From NCBI RefSeq assembly GCF_029852145.1, contig NC_079973.1, positions 27,236,422 through 27,300,421 on the forward strand: a stretch of DNA of 64,000 nucleotides, in the 5' to 3' direction. A model generated the notes under the pieces. The model ran no database searches. It was not told where the DNA came from and saw nothing but the letters and a program-made list of their open reading frames with translations. How positions within the stretch are numbered: position 1 is the first letter of the stretch; each line of letters opens with the position of its first letter. The position numbers were made by a program, and so were the translations under genes. Source of the DNA: Microplitis mediator (Eukaryota; Arthropoda; Insecta; Hymenoptera; Braconidae). Positions 50,507 to 63,577 of this stretch are shown piece after piece.

Positions 50507-50530
50507 TTGAGTGAAATAAATAACTCTACA

Positions 50531-52092
50531 ATGACATCAATTAACATTTTAACGAGTTTTATTACAACTATTATTATTTTATTTTTAAATTCGTCAAACT
50601 ATAATTACGGAGCAACTGCATTCAATAGTAATCGTAGTAAATTACAAGCCGATGAACAAATCAGTAAATCAGTACCTCCGAAAGTACACCATTCTGCTAA
50701 AAATTACGATTCGAGTTATAACCGCGAGGAAATATGTAAATTTATAATAATAATTATTATTTTCTTACTCTATTATTTATAAAAACCTTAATTATTTTTC
50801 ATTAGCGTTTAAAATATACACTGTCATAATAAACATCTTTAAATAATAATGAGTTTCAAAATCTAAACGGCCTTAAAACAAACACAACATCGTAAAAACA
50901 GATTATAGTTACAATGACCTCAGCGTTAGAAGAGGTTTGAATTTAAATAATTAAAAAAAAAGCTGTTGAGATGTTTTTGTTATTGTGGTGTATATTTAAA
51001 ACACTAAATTTATAAATGAATATAATATATAGTTAATTATATGTTAAATTGATAGTTAAAAGGGTCAATCAGTGGAGTACAAATGACAAAGAAAATGTAT
51101 GGGAATTAAGTGGCTTATTTGAAGGTGATATAATGCCTAATAGTGATTCGAAATTAAGAAACGGCCTTGTGGATGAAACTATGCGATGGCCTAACGGTAG
51201 CATTCCTATTTATATTGATAGAGACGATTTTGGTAAGTTTTTGAGAATCAAATATTCACATGGAGATTATTTTTTACTTAAAATTATTTACCCTCTTAAA
51301 GTGATCCTAGTACTCAAATATTATCCGCTAGGGCAAAATTCTTCCCTAATCAAATGACCCAGGCTTAATTTGAATATGTAAAGTTAATTTTAGTTATAGA
51401 AAAATAATCTCTGTGACATATAGTAAAAATTTTCTTAATTAATTCACTGGGTGTCTACGTCAATGTAATAAATTCTTGAATAAATATTTATAATTTTTGA
51501 AGATGAAGAGGACATCGACCAAATAGTAGACGCGATAGATGAATTTCACGAAAAAACGTGTCTTGTTTTTCGTCCGTATGATAATAAAACAGACAAGAGT
51601 TATGTAACCTTCCAAGGAAATGAACCCGGTTGCTGGTCTTCGGTAGGCAAACAGAACAAAGGCCAAGTTATAAATCTACAAAACCCCGGTTGCCTTAAAC
51701 ACGGAACTATTGTCCATGAAATATTACACGCGGTGGGTTTTTACCATCAGCAAAGTACTTACAATCGCGACGAGTATATTCAAGTGAAATGGGAAAATAT
51801 TCAGCCTGGCAAGGAACACAACTTCAATAAATATGACAACAATACGGTTACTGATTTCAATACCGAGTACGATTACAACAGTGTAATGCACTACAGTAGC
51901 AAGGCCTTCTCGCGAAATGGCAATGAAACAATTACACCGCTGAAACCGGGAATTGAAATTGGACAGCGCAAAGGTATGAGCAAAAAAGACCTTTTCAAAG
52001 TTCGCAAGATGTACAATGGCGAATGCAAAGGACGAAAACCCGCAGGAGTAATTGCTACCGTTCCGCTGCGGATTAATAATTTATTATTTTAA
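50531..52092 (+). CDS. Astacin-family zinc metalloprotease, secreted
   Basis: Secreted M12A endopeptidase, related to nas-4-like and hatching-enzyme-like proteins. Exons 50531-50735, 51056-51232, 51503-52092; GT-AG, in phase, 323 aa. The N-terminal hydrophobic stretch (residues 5-20) is a signal peptide. The propeptide has the FEGDI motif, whose Asp occupies the zinc in the zymogen. The catalytic domain begins near RWPNGSIPIYI and has zinc site HEILHAVGFYH (199-209) and Met-turn SVMHY (254-258, Tyr258 being the fifth ligand). The usual four Cys are present, three of them at 147, 171 and 191 and one near the end. No CUB or EGF tail follows, so this is a minimal astacin. In wasps such genes can be venom, gut or egg proteins; nothing here decides which. 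The in-frame upstream TTG at 50507 is not a start. Confidence 0.93.
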
Positions 52093-53941
52093 TTAAATAT
52101 AAAATTAATTAATTATATACATTATCATTTATTTAAAATATAATTTTAATATCGAAAAAAAAAAAAAAAAAAATACGCGCGTGTACTCGAGATATATATA
52201 GTGTTATTATTCAATAACATATTTGTTCGTCTCAGGTTATCACTTTTGTGTTGACTCACATGTTTATACGTTATCCACATTTTACATTATTATTAATTAC
52301 AATATACACAATTATCGTGGCGTCACGTTTTCTATAGATATATGCTATCTAAAAATTGTTTAAGCCTTAAAAAAAATTATATTTGTCGTTAATAAAAAAT
52401 CATTTTTATAATTTTAAATTTTTCAAGTCTTCATTTTTTTTTCTCAACACATTCCGTTGGATAAAATATTTACTTTATTAACAACTATTAAGTACAGACT
52501 ATACATTATCAATACAGTTAGAGTAATTATAATTTATCATTATTATTTTATAACTATAATCAGATAATCACAATCAGACAGACCAGTGTTGGCATCTGTA
52601 TGATAATTATAGTAGATGTCACATAATTTCATTCACGTATATACTACATGACGCATAATCTATTCACTATAAAAGATAAATCTACTATAATTTTTAAATT
52701 ATAGTAAATTTATGTGCTCGACCAATTCAAAAAATTTATAATTCTGCTGCCTTCATCACCTCCTCTGTCATAATAAATAAAATGCACTAAATTTTTTTTA
52801 AGGTGCGATAATTTGCATATAATTTCATATCTTCAAGATTTCAACGATCTAACGACAGTGGAATAATCAGAAAACTGAAGATTTTTTTATTTTTAGACCA
52901 ACAAACTCAATATTGATAGAATTAAATTTTAAAAAATGATATGCAATTTCTTCTCGATAAAAATCTTAAAACTGTCAGATGTCTGGTATTTTTAGTATCA
53001 ATATGCAACCAGATAGACTGACAGAAATCAACGCTGCAATCATTGAATGACACTCAAGACAACTTTTAAAACACTTTAAGGTGTGTTAATTTTTATATCG
53101 ACTCTTAAGCAAAAATTAACACACCTTAAAGCATATAAAAAAAATTAATATCATACTGTAATTTAAAATAAAACGAAATTTCTTTATACAAAAATAAATA
53201 TTATGATTGTTATAAAAATAAATAAATTTACCTGGATCCTAATCAGCATGATAATAATAAGAGTAAAAATCTACGAGAGTTAGTATCATCATCATCATCA
53301 TCATCATCATTATCACATTACATTCACTCGTTAAGTCTTTTAAAAGTAACACATGTGATATGTGATGTACACACATATGAGTACGTCAAACACGTCAACG
53401 ATCAACGATTGTAGTAGAGAAGGTGGTAACAACACATGTAGACAGACCTGAAGAAAGTAGAAAAAAGTGAATTTTCCAGAGCTCCTGCTCTCTGTTGTTG
53501 TTGTTGTTGTTGTTATTGTTGTTGGTTTTTTTCTTATCCGAGGTAATTAGCACGTGTTGTTATAATTACGTAAGAAATGAAAAGTGTACAATTAAAAAGT
53601 ATTATCAGTAGGTTTAATTATTTTTAAAAATTGCTTATGGTACGATGACATGGCAATTTTAATCTGATTGTCATTTAAAATCTCACGGTTCTAACCTTAA
53701 AAGTATTACACAGGACGATATTTATATTGATGTATTGTTGATTTAAATGTTTGTTGTGCTGTTAATTATTAATTTAACTACATAATTAAATTAAAATATG
53801 CCTGATAAAATTATGTAACATAATTACAATGATATTAAACTGAGCGTTAAATGCTTTAGGCTTCAGGCTGCAGGTGAATAACTCAAGTGTCTCCATACCA
53901 GAGTTTTTTTAAAAATAATTATCTTGTAATTAAAAAGTAAA
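52093..53941. other. Intergenic region between astacin and APEH
   Basis: No coding exon was recognised. It contains an A-run near 52158, a degenerate family-A-like MITE end near 52970 (CTGTCAGATGTCTGGTATT), a perfect hairpin at 53074-53131, an ATC trinucleotide repeat (53286-53310) and a TTG repeat (53492-53522). The APEH promoter should lie in the last few hundred bases. Confidence 0.45.
53074..53131. repeat. Perfect 21-bp inverted repeat (hairpin)
   Basis: The arm at 53074-53094 (CTTTAAGGTGTGTTAATTTT plus T) is the exact reverse complement of 53111-53131, with a 16-nt loop. Perfect identity across 21 bp, including the GC-containing GGTGTG/CACACC core, is unlikely by chance in this AT-rich background. 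It could be a hairpin RNA, a short fold-back or transposon footprint. Confidence 0.7.
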
Positions 53942-56900
53942 ATGTCATCCGCTCAAGTAAGTATTTTTTTATTTTATTATTATTACTATTAATAGACAAA
54001 CAGTTTTATAATTAAATGTTATTGTTTTAAATAATAAATCAGGTGGATAAAATATTGAAAGTATATCGGTCATTGGCCCAATGTCCATCAATAAGTTCAG
54101 CGAAATTAACTTGGGTCGGCGATAACCAGCTGATTGCCCAGAGCAGTTGGTCTGAGCGAAATTTGGAAAGGTCCTCTAATCAAAAATATTCTGTTGATTA
54201 TGTCCTATCAGCAGATACATTTAAAGTCGTAACATCGTCTTTCCCCATTGACATTACATCCGAGTACGTGTCATTAACTTTTTTTTTAAATTATAAACTG
54301 TTGTTCTTGTTTATCAAATTTAATTTAATTATGTTTATTTTAAAAATATATATATTTTTAGACTTTTATCCAAGACAAGTTTTAACGGTCAGTATAAAGC
54401 TGTGCTGAGATCTGTCCCCGGGAAAGATAAAGACCCAACAAGCAAACAATTCATTGAAGTTTGGAATAAACAGTGTTTACTTAAAAATTACGACTTATCA
54501 GCAATTGACGTCCATGGTGATGTTTATTGCGATGGTAAATTAAAAATATATATATTAATAAATAAGTAATGCGTATCTGTGATAATATGTATATAATTAT
54601 CATGACAAATAAATATAATATAAATGTCACGTAGGTGAATTTGGGTCATTCGAGTGGTCCTCGGAGGCAGACAAATTAATATACATCGCCGAAAAGAAGC
54701 TTAAAAAATCTGAACCTTTTTATAAACAAAAATCCTTGGATAGCAAAAAAAATGATGATAAATCTGACAATGATGAAATAACAAAAGGAAACGAATATAT
54801 TTATAAAGGTGACTGGGGTGAGCAATTGGTTGGGAAACATATTCCAGCTATTTGTATGCTGGACACTAATTTAAATACAATCGTTAATCTACCTGGAATA
54901 CCCGATGATTTATCTCCTGGTCAAATTATCTGGACCCCTGCTAACGACGCTATTGTAGGAGTTGCATTAAAACATGAGCCTAGAAGACTGGGTCTGGTTT
55001 TTTGTACCAACCGCGAGTCCTGGATATTTTTACTCAAGGATGGGAAAATGGGTAAATTTATTTTTATTTATTTATTACATTGAACCCATTGTAATTTATT
55101 TATTGTTTTTAAATGCTCAAGAAAAACTTTCGAGTGATAATTGTTCCGTCCGATCACCCCGATTCAGTCCAGACGGTAAACACTTGGTCTGGATAGAACG
55201 AGATCTCAGTGGACCTCACCACAATGCCCAGCGGATTATGCATATCAATTGGGAGGCTTCAGTCAAAAAGGTATATTTATTTTTTAATCAAATTTATCGT
55301 AAATTATCATCATTATTTTTTTACAGCCAAATATTCTTGTTGACGTAGTCAGTAAAAGCATTACCATAGAAAACAACAAGCCCTTTTATGGAGTTTATAA
55401 TCGTACTTTTCCGCGAAGATGCTGGAGCTCTGATTCGCGTTACTTATTTTTCAGTAACCCGCAGCGGTCAAATGTACGATCTTACGTTCTTGAAATCGGT
55501 ATGTGATTATTATTATTTATATTTAAACGTTAATTATATGGGTAATTAATTATTAAAATAATAAAATTAATCGTAGAAACAAAGAAACTGACGGAAATCG
55601 AAAGCGACACGAGCAGCTTGAGCATATTAGACGTTAAAAATAATATACTTTTATTTTCTCGAACGTCATTGGTTGATTATCCGAGATTATTTGTAGGGCG
55701 ATTTGATAATAAAAATCTCAACCGGATATCACTAGGTGAAATTTCCTCAGAGATAAAAGCCGTTGACTTGGATAATATTACATATGAATTCAATGAATAT
55801 CAGTACAATAATGATGAGCGAGTCCGTGAGTATATCATAAATAAAATTAAAAGCTAATTAATAATATAATGAATTAAATAATAATACAGGTGACTTCAAT
55901 TATATTTACTTTGGACCGAAAACGGGGGCCGATAAATCCTGTCCATTGATTGTTGTCCCACATGGAGGACCTCATTCAGCATTTGCAAATATGTTTTCAC
56001 TTGAAGCATCTCTTCTTACTTTACTCGGTTAATTATAAATTTAAATTTATCTACTGGCATTTAATTAATTTGCTGACGTCTTTATCAATTTTATGTTTAC
56101 TTTTTTATTGTAGGGTTCGGAATTTTACAAGTTAATTATAGAGGATCAACTGGCATGGGAAGTGATAATGTCGAGTATCTCCAGGGCAGAGTTGGAACAA
56201 CTGACGTAATTGATTGCGTAACAGCTACAAAACAAGCACTTAATAAATATCCATGGCTAGATCCCCAAAGAGTTGGTCTCAGCGGTGGATCTCATGGTGG
56301 ATTTTTAGTTGCTCATTTAAGTGGACAGTACAATGTATTCATTTTATTTTATAAATCTTTACCAATTAATCACAATTTACTGCCAGACAACATTAAAATA
56401 AAATATCTAACTGATTAAATATTTCAGGATATGTACAAAGCAGTGGTAGCTAGAAATCCAGTAATTGATGTCGCTGCAATGTTTACCATCTCCGATATCC
56501 CTGACTGGTAATTATTATTTTTTCATTCCATCTACTCTTTTTTTAAAAATGTATTATATTAGGACACGGGTTTATATTTCAGTCGCAATGCACTTTTTAA
56601 AGATGAAAGAATGGCGCTTGGCCATGACGTGTAAGATTACTAATAATTACTTAATTGTTATATTAATAAATTTCTATTCATTACTCATCGAGTTATTTAA
56701 CATAAAATTCATTACTCTAAATATTTTATTAAGCGACAATAAAATTTTCAAATTTTAGGTGTGCAGCTGCAGTAAACCAACAATACCGTCAGTCATTTAC
56801 CGGTGAACCAAAATCTTATGCCGAAGAATTGACCATGAAAATGTTTAAATGCTCGCCAATTGTTCATGCTGACAATGTCAAGGCACCCACGTTAGTTTGC

Positions 56901-57172
56901 ATTGGAAAAAATGATTTAAGAGTACCACCATCTCAGGGCAAGTACTGGTACAATCGTCTCAAGGCAAATGGAGTAAAAACCAAGTACGCATTAATATATT
57001 ACCAGTATACATACATATATATAGTTACCACGAGATCTTAATATCTAATTTATTTTAATTTAGGATGCTTGTTTATGATGATAATCATCCATTGAGTTCA
57101 GGTCCCGTTGAAATTGATGAAATAATAAATGCTGCACTTTGGCTCCTAGATCATGTTGATGCCAGCAATTAA
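53942..57172 (+). CDS. APEH: Acylamino-acid-releasing enzyme (acylaminoacyl-peptidase)
   Basis: Cytosolic S9C prolyl-oligopeptidase-family serine peptidase that removes N-acylated residues from peptides. Thirteen exons: 53942-53956, 54043-54263, 54362-54534, 54635-55051, 55122-55270, 55327-55498, 55577-55825, 55890-56027, 56114-56334, 56428-56507, 56583-56630, 56759-56983, 57064-57172; GT-AG, in phase, 738 aa (human 732). An N-terminal beta-propeller covers roughly residues 1-450 and an alpha/beta-hydrolase domain follows. The triad is Ser571 in GGSHGGF, Asp680 in KNDLRVP and His711 in DNHPLSS. The oxyanion region VVPHGGPHSAF is also present. The first exon codes only MSSAQ. Converges with the CUB protein gene. 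Confidence 0.95.
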
Positions 57173-57977
57173 TAGTATTAAATACAATTTGTTTTATACA
57201 TCAAGTATTTTTTACTTATCAAATAAATAAATATAAACACTCAATTTATGTTGTAACTTTTATTTTTTTTTGTTTTTACATCTACGTACACGTTTACAAA
57301 GGTATTAAAAATTATAAATATTATTAAAAATGTCAGTTTACAAGCGGCAGAGTGTACCGTATTGGAATTAAAATAAAGAAAAAAACTTTAAGTACACTTT
57401 GATCGTTGAGATTACTAATAAAATAACAAAGACGCACGTGTCTAATTATACATCACTGTAATTAACGTATAATTAAGACGATCCAATCAGATTATACTTT
57501 ACGGATAATCCGTATTGAACGTACTTAGCTGCGGATAATTCCAATTATTTATAAAAAAAAACTTTTTTCTTTTAATTCTTATAAATATTTAATTGCATGA
57601 GTTAATTATAAATTCAATTTGGCATGATCGCTTTGAGAAAATACAATAAAAACTTATTATTAATAAAACTTAAAAATATTATTAATTATTATCAACTACA
57701 TATATACGATACGTATATTATATATACAATTTAGTAAATATAAAATACTGTCGTATAATAACAGAACAGTGTTTAATATTTATCAATAATTTAATATACA
57801 ATTTGTTCGAATAATTGAGCGTTCAATAATTATAATTTAAAACGCACAACAAAGGTAACATGTGACCTTAATGGATACTAATTATTACGTATTACGCATT
57901 ATTACCTATTACGTATATTGTAATATAGTCAATTTATTTATATATGATTAAAAAAAAAGAAAATAAAAAAAATTACG
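57173..57977. other. Convergent 3' region between APEH and the CUB protein gene
   Basis: 805 bp of AT-rich sequence with no ORF. It probably carries both 3' UTRs. No RNA gene or repeat family was recognised. Confidence 0.45.
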
Positions 57978-59272
57978 TTATATATTACTGTGAACAGGCG
58001 GCGTGTCGACGTCCTCTGCTGGAAACAGAGAGTCGTAACTAGGCGGCAAATCTTTGTCAGCGGGTGACGAAAGAACGGCGACTTGTAGCATCGGTGCCGA
58101 GGGTACCGAAGGCGATTGCTGGTCAGTAAAATTATTTGACCCCCGATTATTTGCATTCGTAAATCTCCGATCGTCTGGATTCGGTGGACCGGCGCAGTCT
58201 GGAGACCAGCAGAGTTTGTGATTTCGTCGGCATATCCACAGACCCATCAAAAATATAACAAAGCAAAGCACTATTGTTGATACGGCAGTGATTGTTACTT
58301 TTGTTCCAATTCCATTACTTATTATTATTTCAGGACAATTAGCTTCGTCTTGACAAATACCAGGAAGACAATTTCCAATTCCGTCACAATTATATTCCTC
58401 CGGTAAACAGTAATTAGATGTTTCCGTTGGTCGTTTATAAATCTGACCGTAATTATTTAAACCTTCACTGCGGAAGCACTCTAGTGTTCAAAGCCCAAGA
58501 AAAAAAAATAATAAGTTAGTTGTATTTAATTAGAGTACAAAATTTGAATCTTAATTAATATACCTTTGAATGGAGTATATACAAGTGTTATATTCAAAGG
58601 AGGATCATCTGGACGCAGAGGTTGTTTTGATACAAATATCGTTGTCTCTATTTCTCCATCAACGCTAAAGTTTCCATACCCATTGTTGATATTGTATTCA
58701 ATAAACTCATCGCGTATTTTTTCGTAATTAAATTCCCCGCAATATTTCTTACCCTCGCTATGATTTTTTCGTTTAAACTAAAAAATATAATTAAATTACT
58801 ATTTATCGAATAAATAAAAAAAATAAATAACAGGAAGCACTTACTCTAACGTAATCAAGACATTCACTGCCATTGCGACGAAAAGACAAATTCTGTATGA
58901 CAACCATCAAATTTTCATGATGAGATGTTTTGATGATAAATTTACATTTCAAACCACTGCTACGATCTACCTTGAATATGTAACTGGGCTCGACAATTAA
59001 AGCACGAGTTATCTTTATTGTTTTCTCGTTACCCAGAGGATGGCAAATTTGTTCTTGCGTCAAATTATCTAAAATAAATAATAATAGCATTAGGACATAT
59101 TTTGAATTGTAGTTTTAAAGTAAAAAAAAAAAAAAAAGAGTTACTTACATATATAATAGGACTCATGTTTTGCCAATGAGTGTTTTAACTTCGCGTGGCA
59201 CAAGTCAGTGGTTATATTTATTACCAGAACAATAAATAAATAAAAACATTTAAAGATGCACAATTTAGCCAT
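57978..59272 (-). CDS. Single-pass membrane protein with CUB and LDLa-like domains and PPxY tail
   Basis: Unnamed receptor-like protein. Four exons in transcript order: 59272-59149, 59068-58845, 58777-58564, 58480-57978; GT-AG, in phase, 354 aa. A signal peptide (about 1-25, ending near LCHA) is followed by a CUB-like domain with four Cys in the usual order, including the ECLDYVRV and KYCGEF elements. A Cys-rich LDL-receptor class A-like module covers 212-236 (CLPEEYNCDGIGNC..CQDEANC). One transmembrane helix lies at about 249-271 and ends in CRR. The cytoplasmic tail is Pro/Ser-rich and ends with PPSYDSLFP (PPSY 333-336), a potential WW-domain or Nedd4-type ligase site. Several NxT/S sequons suggest glycosylation. 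Function and ligand are unknown. Divergent from IntS8. Confidence 0.85.
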
Positions 59273-59662
59273 TTTTTTTTTTATATATAGACAAAAAATG
59301 TCAACATGACATTTTATCCGTCAGCTGTAAAATTTATTATATTCAACCTGATTGGTCTGTTGGGAATTCACTATTTTATCTAGACGATAGACGACTAGTC
59401 CAGTCAATAATTAAATATTAAAATTATCCGCAAGGATTAATCATCAGTGTATGATTCAGTCCATGTTCATGTCCATAGTCATCAAAAAATTTAATTCTCA
59501 GAAGACAATCCACTGGTGCAAATAAATTCTTGCATTCAAAATTATTTTTGTAGACTTGATAAGATATGATTTATATATATTTATTAACTTGATACTTAAT
59601 TTAAATAGTCTTAAAAAAACAGTAAATTTTTTTAACTACTTATCTTTTATTTTATTTGTACA
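59273..59662. promoter_or_regulatory. Upstream region of the CUB protein gene
   Basis: AT-rich sequence between the minus-strand CUB gene start and an open segment at 59663. It should hold the CUB gene promoter and perhaps the IntS8 promoter, as the two genes are divergent. No clear core motif was identified. Confidence 0.35.
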
Positions 59663-59943
59663 GGACTTAAAAGTAAAGAGACTGGATCCTAAAGACGCAG
59701 GTGGTTGTCCAGATAATTTTTTTTCAGAGCGACCTCTGGTATTTTTTATTTTACCTCACAGTTCTCAGGACATGCAGAAGTTCCTGGTAGCGAACTCTGC
59801 CAACAGTATTTCAATTTACTGCCATCTGTCCGAGGTCTGAGTACTCCAGGGGACCAATGTCGTGTCAGTCGTCAACTGTCTGCGAGCGAGAGAACAACTT
59901 TAACCTGCTCCAAGTCACAATTTGTTGTATTTATGTTTAAATA
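59663..59943 (+). other. Unassigned open segment, possible terminal exon or IntS8 5' UTR
   Basis: After a good acceptor (TTTGTACAG at 59654-59662) the first frame stays open to a TGA at 59838-59840 (starts DLKVKRLDPKDAGG). A second frame is open from about 59764 to a TAA near 59934, with the Cys-containing stretches GSELCQQYFNLLPS and LTCSKSQFVVFMFK, immediately followed by an AATAAA motif. Base composition is much richer in GC than the flanks. The two frames are separated by GTATTT...CACAG of only 23 nt, too short for an insect intron. I do not recognise either product. It may also be untranslated 5' sequence of IntS8, whose ATG is about 80 bp away. Confidence 0.3.
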
Positions 59944-60021
59944 AAAATATAATTAATTAATTAATTATAAAATTTAATAATTAATTTAGTATAATTATCT
60001 CTGGTAATTAATTTACAAGCG

Positions 60022-63000
60022 ATGATGGATGTCGATCTATTGAGACCGGGAACAGTACCGATTTCACCGGATACTGTTCTCTGGTTTGAATTTCTGTTAA
60101 ATCCGTCTCTGTTAAAAAATCATATTTCGAAAAATTTACCAGGTAAAGTCAAAAAATTAATAATTTTGTTGATAAAAAATAATAAAAAAATATTTATCGT
60201 ATTTTTAGATCCATCTCCAACAGACTTGATGATTAAATTCATGTCAATGAATGCTGATTCCCGGGAAACGGAAGTTAGAACGATTGATTTGGAATCAGGC
60301 GAATCAAGTAACATTAAACAATATCCATTCAAGTGTGTGGCTTTGAAAATTTTGTCTTTAAAAATAGGAGCGTATTTTAAATGGGACCTTGATATTTTGG
60401 AAATAAAATTACCGCTTCCAATGCAACTGACGTTTCTGCAAGATCTTTTTTACGTTACGGGAGATTTTAATATTGAACTACCAGGTCGCCCAGAGTTTGA
60501 TATCACTACTGTCAGCGATCAATTTTTATTTACACTCGTTTTGTATCACCGATGGCATATCAGAGCCATTGTCAACAAAGCTTTGAACAACAAGCAGTCA
60601 AAGCCACAATTTATCCACATGTAATATATATTTTTTCTATTTATAATTATAATCATAATTAAATGAAACTAAATATTGTCGTTATTTTTAGACCCGGTAT
60701 CCAAGAACCGACGTACGTAGCACCGGCTCTGGTTGATGACATCATGAGAAAAATAGAAGCTAACGTACAACACAGCGTACAAGTATTGAATCAAGTTATT
60801 CAGCTGAAAGAGATAAAACCAAAATTGTTGACATTTGACACATTTCAAATTTTAACTGAAGACAGTTCGGAGATAAAACAAAACTGGGAAAATATGCAGG
60901 AAATAACTGTCGAAGAATTCAAGTGCCAAATTCACTATGACTTGGCAACTATTTATTTACTAAGAGAAGAATATGATATTGCCAAGTATCATATCACTCA
61001 AGCAAGAGATTTATTTACTACATTAGCTCAACTAAACACTGAAATGTCTTACTGCCGAGTGCAGAAAGACGGTTTGGACGGATACTGTCTTGCGACAAAC
61101 GTTGCTGTTGTTGGTGTAGGACTTTCTTTGACTCAACAGTTACACAATTCCATTAAAAATAAATATACTGTACGTATTCATTATCACAACTTTTAAATAA
61201 TTTGTTGATACCAATATATTTTTATTGCAGGATATACTTGACATACTGAAAGCTGATAATATAGCGCGGGAAATACCAATGATCTACCGAGACAATTTAG
61301 AATTAGATATAGAAGCAGGCGTAGCGAATAATAAAATTAACGTTCCCAAAGATTTGCTGCTAAATATTCAATGTTTAAATTTGGTGAGAAAAATTTTAGA
61401 CAATAATGTTGTACAAGGCAACTACGTCACTGAAATAAAACGCTATAAATCTGTCAGCTTGGACATACTCTTTCCGGTGAGATTTATAATAATAATAATA
61501 ATTATTAACATTTAAATTGGTTTGATCAAATATATATTTATATTTTTCAGGCCATCGACAGCGTTCTGGAAAGTGCATCCGCTACTGACAAACAACGAAT
61601 AGCTCGTTATCTTTTATATTTAATAACAATGACGGATAGTATTGAATTATCTCAGCGTATTTTAGCTAATGATTCTTACAAGTCATTATTTGACGACGAA
61701 CAACTTGAAGAAATAAAAACCCAGGCGACGCCTGAGGTTACTGAGTTACCTCCATTGTTGTTAAACAACGACTGGGGGGTTTCTCTTACAACTTACAATC
61801 GTATGTACTATTGTACTACTTTTATTTATTTATTTATATATTTTAAATCAGTAACTATAAATAATTTATATTTTAGAAAGTAAAAAGTTTCATATATTTG
61901 AATTGGAGAGACGGTTGATTCACTCGTATGATCCAGTTGAAATACGAGAATTGTTGATAATGTTGGACAGACAGAATCCGATGAACCCACCGAGCCGGGC
62001 TAAAAGTCGATGGGAAATACCGATTCCATTGCAAAGTGTTGTCAGCGCTCTTCCACGTGGTTTGTATCAGGACTATGCATTCATATTGCTTGCCAAGAGT
62101 CGTGAATTGACGAGCGCTAAAAATTTAAAAGACGCAAAAGCTCTATTGAATGCCATTGAGGACGAGATTCAAGTACACGTTGCCACGCAAAATCCAAGTC
62201 TGATAAATACTTCATTCAAATTGTCTAAAATGATTAGCTGGGAATTGATTTTAGTTGAAATTTTGCAGTATTACAATTTATGGAATGCTAATTTGACAAT
62301 AAACTCGACTGTGGATGACTGCAATCTTTCAGAATTAGTTGATAAATGTAAACAGTGTTTAGCAAATTTACAGGCAACAGATCAAGCCATTCCGCGACAA
62401 GAAATAATTGAGTACTGCGTAGTATTTTTATTAAATATGGCGGAATGGGATTACTTGTGCGGATTGGAAAAACGTTGGAGTCATTGTGAATTTGCAGCGG
62501 CGATAAGTAGCGTTTGTCAGGAAGTTGTTAAATTAAAAGGAACACGAAAGTTTCCTAGAGAAGCCTGGGATATGCTGCTCGTTACCTTCGGACCAACCAG
62601 AGATCTGCCTCAAAAAAGAAGTAATAACAGCGGAAATATCACCGGGTCATCCACTACGACAACAATCTCTGGCAGTAGCAGTGGAGGTACCAAAGATGTC
62701 ATGAATAATATTATTACTGGAACTCTTCTTAGACTTCGAGAGCCTACAGCACTTGCGGTTGCCATTTCATTGCTAGCAAGAATACACAATGTTTTACGGG
62801 ATGAATCTAGTCTTGAGTTGTACACTCAGTATCTCACACTTTGGCCAGCCAGTATATCAAAGTAATTTATTTTTAAAATTTATTTATTGTTAATTAAATA
62901 CTAAAATTATTTATTTAAATTACAGCGCTAATTCTTACAACATAAGAACAATCAGCGAATTCCTGCTCCATTTGCTGACTCAGGCATTAAAATGTTACCC

Positions 63001-63577
63001 AACAAATGTTCACTTTTTACGAGTTATGGGAGATCTTAATTTCAGTAAGTTAATTATAAATATTATTTTATTTTTATTTTAAATAAAAAAATTAATTTAT
63101 TATTTTATTATTCCAGTATTGGGATACCATGAGAGCGCAATGAAGTACTACCTTGAAGCAATAATGGTAGAAAGCAGTTTATTCAGCCAGCGAGTTCCAG
63201 GACACCTCCAGCCAATCTACCGAATGATTAAATGCTGCGCTCATCTTCAGTGCTACACCCAAGCGACAGTACTGTGTCAATTTTTAGAAGAAATAAATTA
63301 CACACTAGCATTTAAAATGGCATCTAGCGATCCAAAGACTTGCGCATCCACGGATGCTATGGACGCTTACTACCATTGCATTTGGGACACAACTATTTTG
63401 GAGTTTCTGATTCACTTGCACTCAAAACGTGGTGAACACCACAGAAAACAATTAGCCATAAAAGTTATTGGTCTGTTGGAATTAAATTCAAATAACAATG
63501 ACGAGATTCAGAGAGAAGCGGCGAATATCCGCAAAGCAAGATTTTTCCGAGCGCTGGCAAAACAATATGTCTATTGA
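60022..63577 (+). CDS. IntS8: Integrator complex subunit 8
   Basis: Subunit of the Integrator complex, which processes snRNA 3' ends and terminates promoter-proximal RNA polymerase II; INTS8 helps recruit PP2A. Eight exons: 60022-60142, 60209-60620, 60692-61169, 61231-61476, 61551-61800, 61877-62861, 62926-63044, 63117-63577; GT-AG, in phase, 1023 aa (human 995). The hallmark TVLWFEFLL lies near the N-terminus, followed by FKWDLDILE and the C-terminal block YTQATVLCQFLEEINY...AMDAYYHCIWDTTILEFL. The protein is largely alpha-helical with TPR-like repeats. A short Ser/Gly/Thr-rich insertion (about residues 750-775) looks lineage-specific. The ATG at 60022 is the first of two adjacent Mets. Confidence 0.95.

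Noticed and set aside
50507..50530. Eight extra in-frame codons before the astacin ATG
   Set aside because: They begin at TTG rather than ATG; the ATG at 50531 directly precedes a good signal peptide.
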